Assembly: GCA_023261525.1 (NCBI GenBank)
Contig: JAHFOU010000071.1
Location: 1-6,423, forward strand
Reading direction: 5' to 3'
Source of the DNA: Planctomycetota bacterium
GTDB taxonomy: Bacteria; Planctomycetota; SBBH01; JAHFOU01
Length of the DNA: 6,423 nt
Position numbers and translations under genes: made by a program. Position 1 is the stretch's first letter. Every line of letters begins with the position of its first letter. Shown one piece after another: positions 5,286 to 6,423 of the stretch. The notes beneath the pieces were generated by a model that did no database searches, was not told where the DNA came from, and worked only from the letters and a program-made list of their open reading frames with translations.

Positions 5286-5779
5286 TCATGGCCAGGCGGG
5301 GCCAGATGATGGCGGAGGTGGCGGTCGTCCTGCCCCTCTTCGTGCTGGCCGCCCTCCTGACGGGCTGGCTGGGGGAGTACGGACTGGCACGGCTCAAGGC
5401 CCAGGAGGCCGTGCGCCTGCTGGCCTGGAAGGGACCCGGCCTGAAGGATGCGAAACGGGAGGCCGGGCGTTGCCTGCCACCCCTGGCGGGAGCCCGTGTC
5501 GAAGCGGCCCGCGCCTCATCCTCACCGTCCCGACGCATGAACCTGGGCGGGGACGATCCCCTGGCTTCCGCCTGGGCGGGGAAACTCCTCGGGCTCTCCC
5601 GGGCGGAGGTCCGCCTCTCCCTACCTCCTCTGCCCTGGGGTGGCGCGCGACGGGAAAGGGCGGCGACCTTCGAGGTGGACCTGGGCCGCCCGGGCAAAGG
5701 AATGGACGGCTGGGTGAAGCAGACGATGGGTGCCAGAGAGGCCCCGAGCATCACGCCGCCGGGCGGAGGGGGATGGTGA
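5270..5779 (+). CDS. Second short TadE/TadF-like pseudopilin
   Basis: The 169-residue product overlaps the TadG-like gene by 16 nt. ATG 5270 is preceded by GGAG at 8-nt spacing. ATG 5288 (MARRGQMMAEV) would give 163 residues and a more typical short leader, but has no ribosome site. The sequence RRGQMMAEVAVVLPLFVLAALL (9-30) has Gly11 followed by four residues and Glu16, the G/xxxxE prepilin-peptidase arrangement of TadE/TadF pseudopilins, leading into one hydrophobic helix. The remaining domain is basic and unremarkable (a KxQExVRLLAWKG segment at 43-55, C68, and a glycine-rich tail PPGGGGW). With the first pseudopilin and the TadG-like protein it makes the TadE-TadG-TadF-like trio usual in Tad loci. 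I cannot say from sequence alone which of the two pseudopilins is the TadF counterpart. Confidence 0.7.
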   Translation: MDGTLVMARRGQMMAEVAVVLPLFVLAALLTGWLGEYGLARLKAQEAVRLLAWKGPGLKDAKREAGRCLPPLAGARVEAARASSSPSRRMNLGGDDPLASAWAGKLLGLSRAEVRLSLPPLPWGGARRERAATFEVDLGRPGKGMDGWVKQTMGAREAPSITPPGGGGW

Positions 5780-6240
5780 GGCGTCTCCTGGCCGTTCTTG
5801 GGGCTTCAGGCGTCCTGGCGGCGGCCTGGGCCCTGGAAAAGGATCTTCCGGCGACCTTCCGGCCCCGGCCGGAGGGGATCCCCGCCGGCGTCCTCCTGAA
5901 CGGCCGGCCCCTGGGCTTCCTCGAGGAAACCCCCGCTGTCCTCCTGCCCGACCGCCTTCCCTGCGGGGACTGCCCCGGGACCGATCCCGGCGGGATCCGG
6001 CCTCCGGGAGCGCGACGCCTGCTCTCCTTCGCCTCCGACCGCCCGGACGCCCTGGCCTCGGCCTGGTACGAGGGCGGCTCCGTGGCGGCCCTGGAATCCC
6101 GGCTCTGTGCCCAGGGATGGTCCCGGCTGGACTTCGGCCAGGGGCTGGCCCTCTGGGCCCGGGACCGCGAGAACCTCCTGATCGACGCCTCGGGATCTGG
6201 ACGCCCGGGGACCTCGCTTTTATATTGGCGCCTCCCATGA
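5773..6240 (+). CDS. Unrecognised exported protein with CGDC motif, Tad cluster
   Basis: The product has 155 residues from ATG 5773. GTG 5776 is an alternative that would give a GTGA overlap with the upstream stop and a better 6-nt spacing from GGAGG (5765-5769). Residues 1-20 look like a Sec signal peptide: RR, then LLAVLGASGVLAAA, with likely cleavage after AWA (18-20). The mature part of about 135 residues contains a CGDC (C64-C67) within DRLPCGDCPGTDPGG, plus C112. It also has an aromatic segment, SAWYEGGSVAALESRLCAQGWSRLDFGQGLALWARD, around 96-131. The second half (SxWYEGGS...LxxxGW...) vaguely resembles small periplasmic proteins that pack against pilus or secretion components, but I recognise no family. 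Its place between a pseudopilin gene and cpaB, with overlaps at both ends, argues for a role in pilus assembly. A periplasmic chaperone or secretin-associated protein is speculation. Confidence 0.72.
   Translation: MVRRLLAVLGASGVLAAAWALEKDLPATFRPRPEGIPAGVLLNGRPLGFLEETPAVLLPDRLPCGDCPGTDPGGIRPPGARRLLSFASDRPDALASAWYEGGSVAALESRLCAQGWSRLDFGQGLALWARDRENLLIDASGSGRPGTSLLYWRLP
6198..6226 (+). promoter_or_regulatory. Putative internal promoter for cpaB
   Basis: TGGACG (6198-6203, four of six matches to TTGACA) and TATATT (6221-6226, five of six to TATAAT) are separated by 17 nt. TATATT lies 10 nt before the cpaB ATG. The box falls in the codons CTT-TTA-TAT near the end of the upstream gene, an A/T-rich island in roughly 70% GC DNA. 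The rare TTA leucine codon suggests the bases are kept for another reason than coding. cpaB has no Shine-Dalgarno sequence. Confidence 0.4.
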
Positions 6241-6423
6241 ACCGGAACCTGGCCCTCGTGGGCGCGGCCGTCCTGGCCATCGCCGCCGCCGTCCTGTTGC
6301 AGAAAGGCCTCGCCGGCCCCCTCGACGAGCGCCGCCGGGCCGAGGCGCCCGTCCTGGTGGTAGCGGCGGAACGGGACGTCCTGGCCGGCACCCCCCTGAC
6401 CGAGGCCGACATCCAGCCCCTGG
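6237..6423 (+). CDS. cpaB: Flp/Tad pilus assembly protein CpaB (RcpC), N-terminal part, cut by window edge
   Basis: The first 62 codons are visible, from an ATG overlapping the upstream TGA (ATGA). They encode MNRNLALVGAAVLAIAAAVLL, a signal anchor or signal peptide at about 5-21, then a short linker. This is followed by APVLVVAAERDVLAGTPLTEADI (36-58), the start of an SAF-type domain (VvvAaxdixaGtxLtxxDl) characteristic of CpaB/RcpC. RcpC/CpaB is a periplasmic protein of the Tad secretion system that works with the RcpA secretin. SAF domains also occur in FlgA and type III antifreeze-like proteins, but the N-terminal anchor and Tad neighbours favour CpaB. The secretin, ATPases and platform proteins would be expected further right, outside this window. 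Confidence 0.85.
   Translation, partial: MNRNLALVGAAVLAIAAAVLLQKGLAGPLDERRRAEAPVLVVAAERDVLAGTPLTEADIQPL

Noticed and set aside
5621..6412. 263-codon minus-strand frame at the right end
   Set aside because: Its Arg/Pro/Gly-rich composition and position opposite the exported protein and cpaB mark it as a shadow.

Overview
This is about 6.4 kb of very GC-rich (roughly 70% by eye) bacterial chromosome, almost entirely coding. It splits into two divergent blocks. Codon choice is strongly G/C at third positions throughout, and nothing points to a plasmid, phage or insertion sequence. The gene set (DedA, RecR, MoaD/MoaE, BioB, Tad/Flp pilus proteins with CpaB) fits a free-living, probably Gram-negative bacterium. 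A high-GC Acidobacteriota (Holophaga/Geothrix-like) or a deltaproteobacterial-type lineage is my best guess, but it is an impression rather than a demonstrated placement.

The left block (1-2230) reads on the minus strand, in transcription order: moaD, moaE (the two subunits of molybdopterin synthase), bioB (biotin synthase), then the N-terminal part of a membrane-anchored sensor, probably a histidine kinase, which runs off the left edge. Spacing is 2 nt, a 35-nt overlap and 5 nt, so it looks like one operon. Long G tracts occur in this operon: G8 at the moaE/bioB junction and G9 inside the sensor gene.

The 56-bp gap at 2231-2286 is a compact divergent promoter region. The right block (2287-6423) reads on the plus strand: dedA (membrane transporter-like), recR (recombination mediator), then a tightly coupled Tad/Flp-type pilus cluster: a TadE-like pseudopilin, a TadG-like protein, a second short TadE/TadF-like pseudopilin, an unrecognised exported protein with a CxxC motif, and the start of cpaB. 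Start and stop codons overlap at every junction from recR onward, so recR appears translationally coupled to the pilus genes.

Four genes (moaD, dedA, recR, cpaB) lack a Shine-Dalgarno sequence and instead have a TATNNT element 7-13 nt before the start codon. This suggests leaderless or very short-leader transcripts. The cpaB element is embedded in the end of the upstream coding sequence and uses an A/T-rich codon stretch that is out of character for this DNA. I found no tRNA, rRNA, CRISPR array, insertion sequence or convincing rho-independent terminator, and no gene-free stretch longer than 60 bp.
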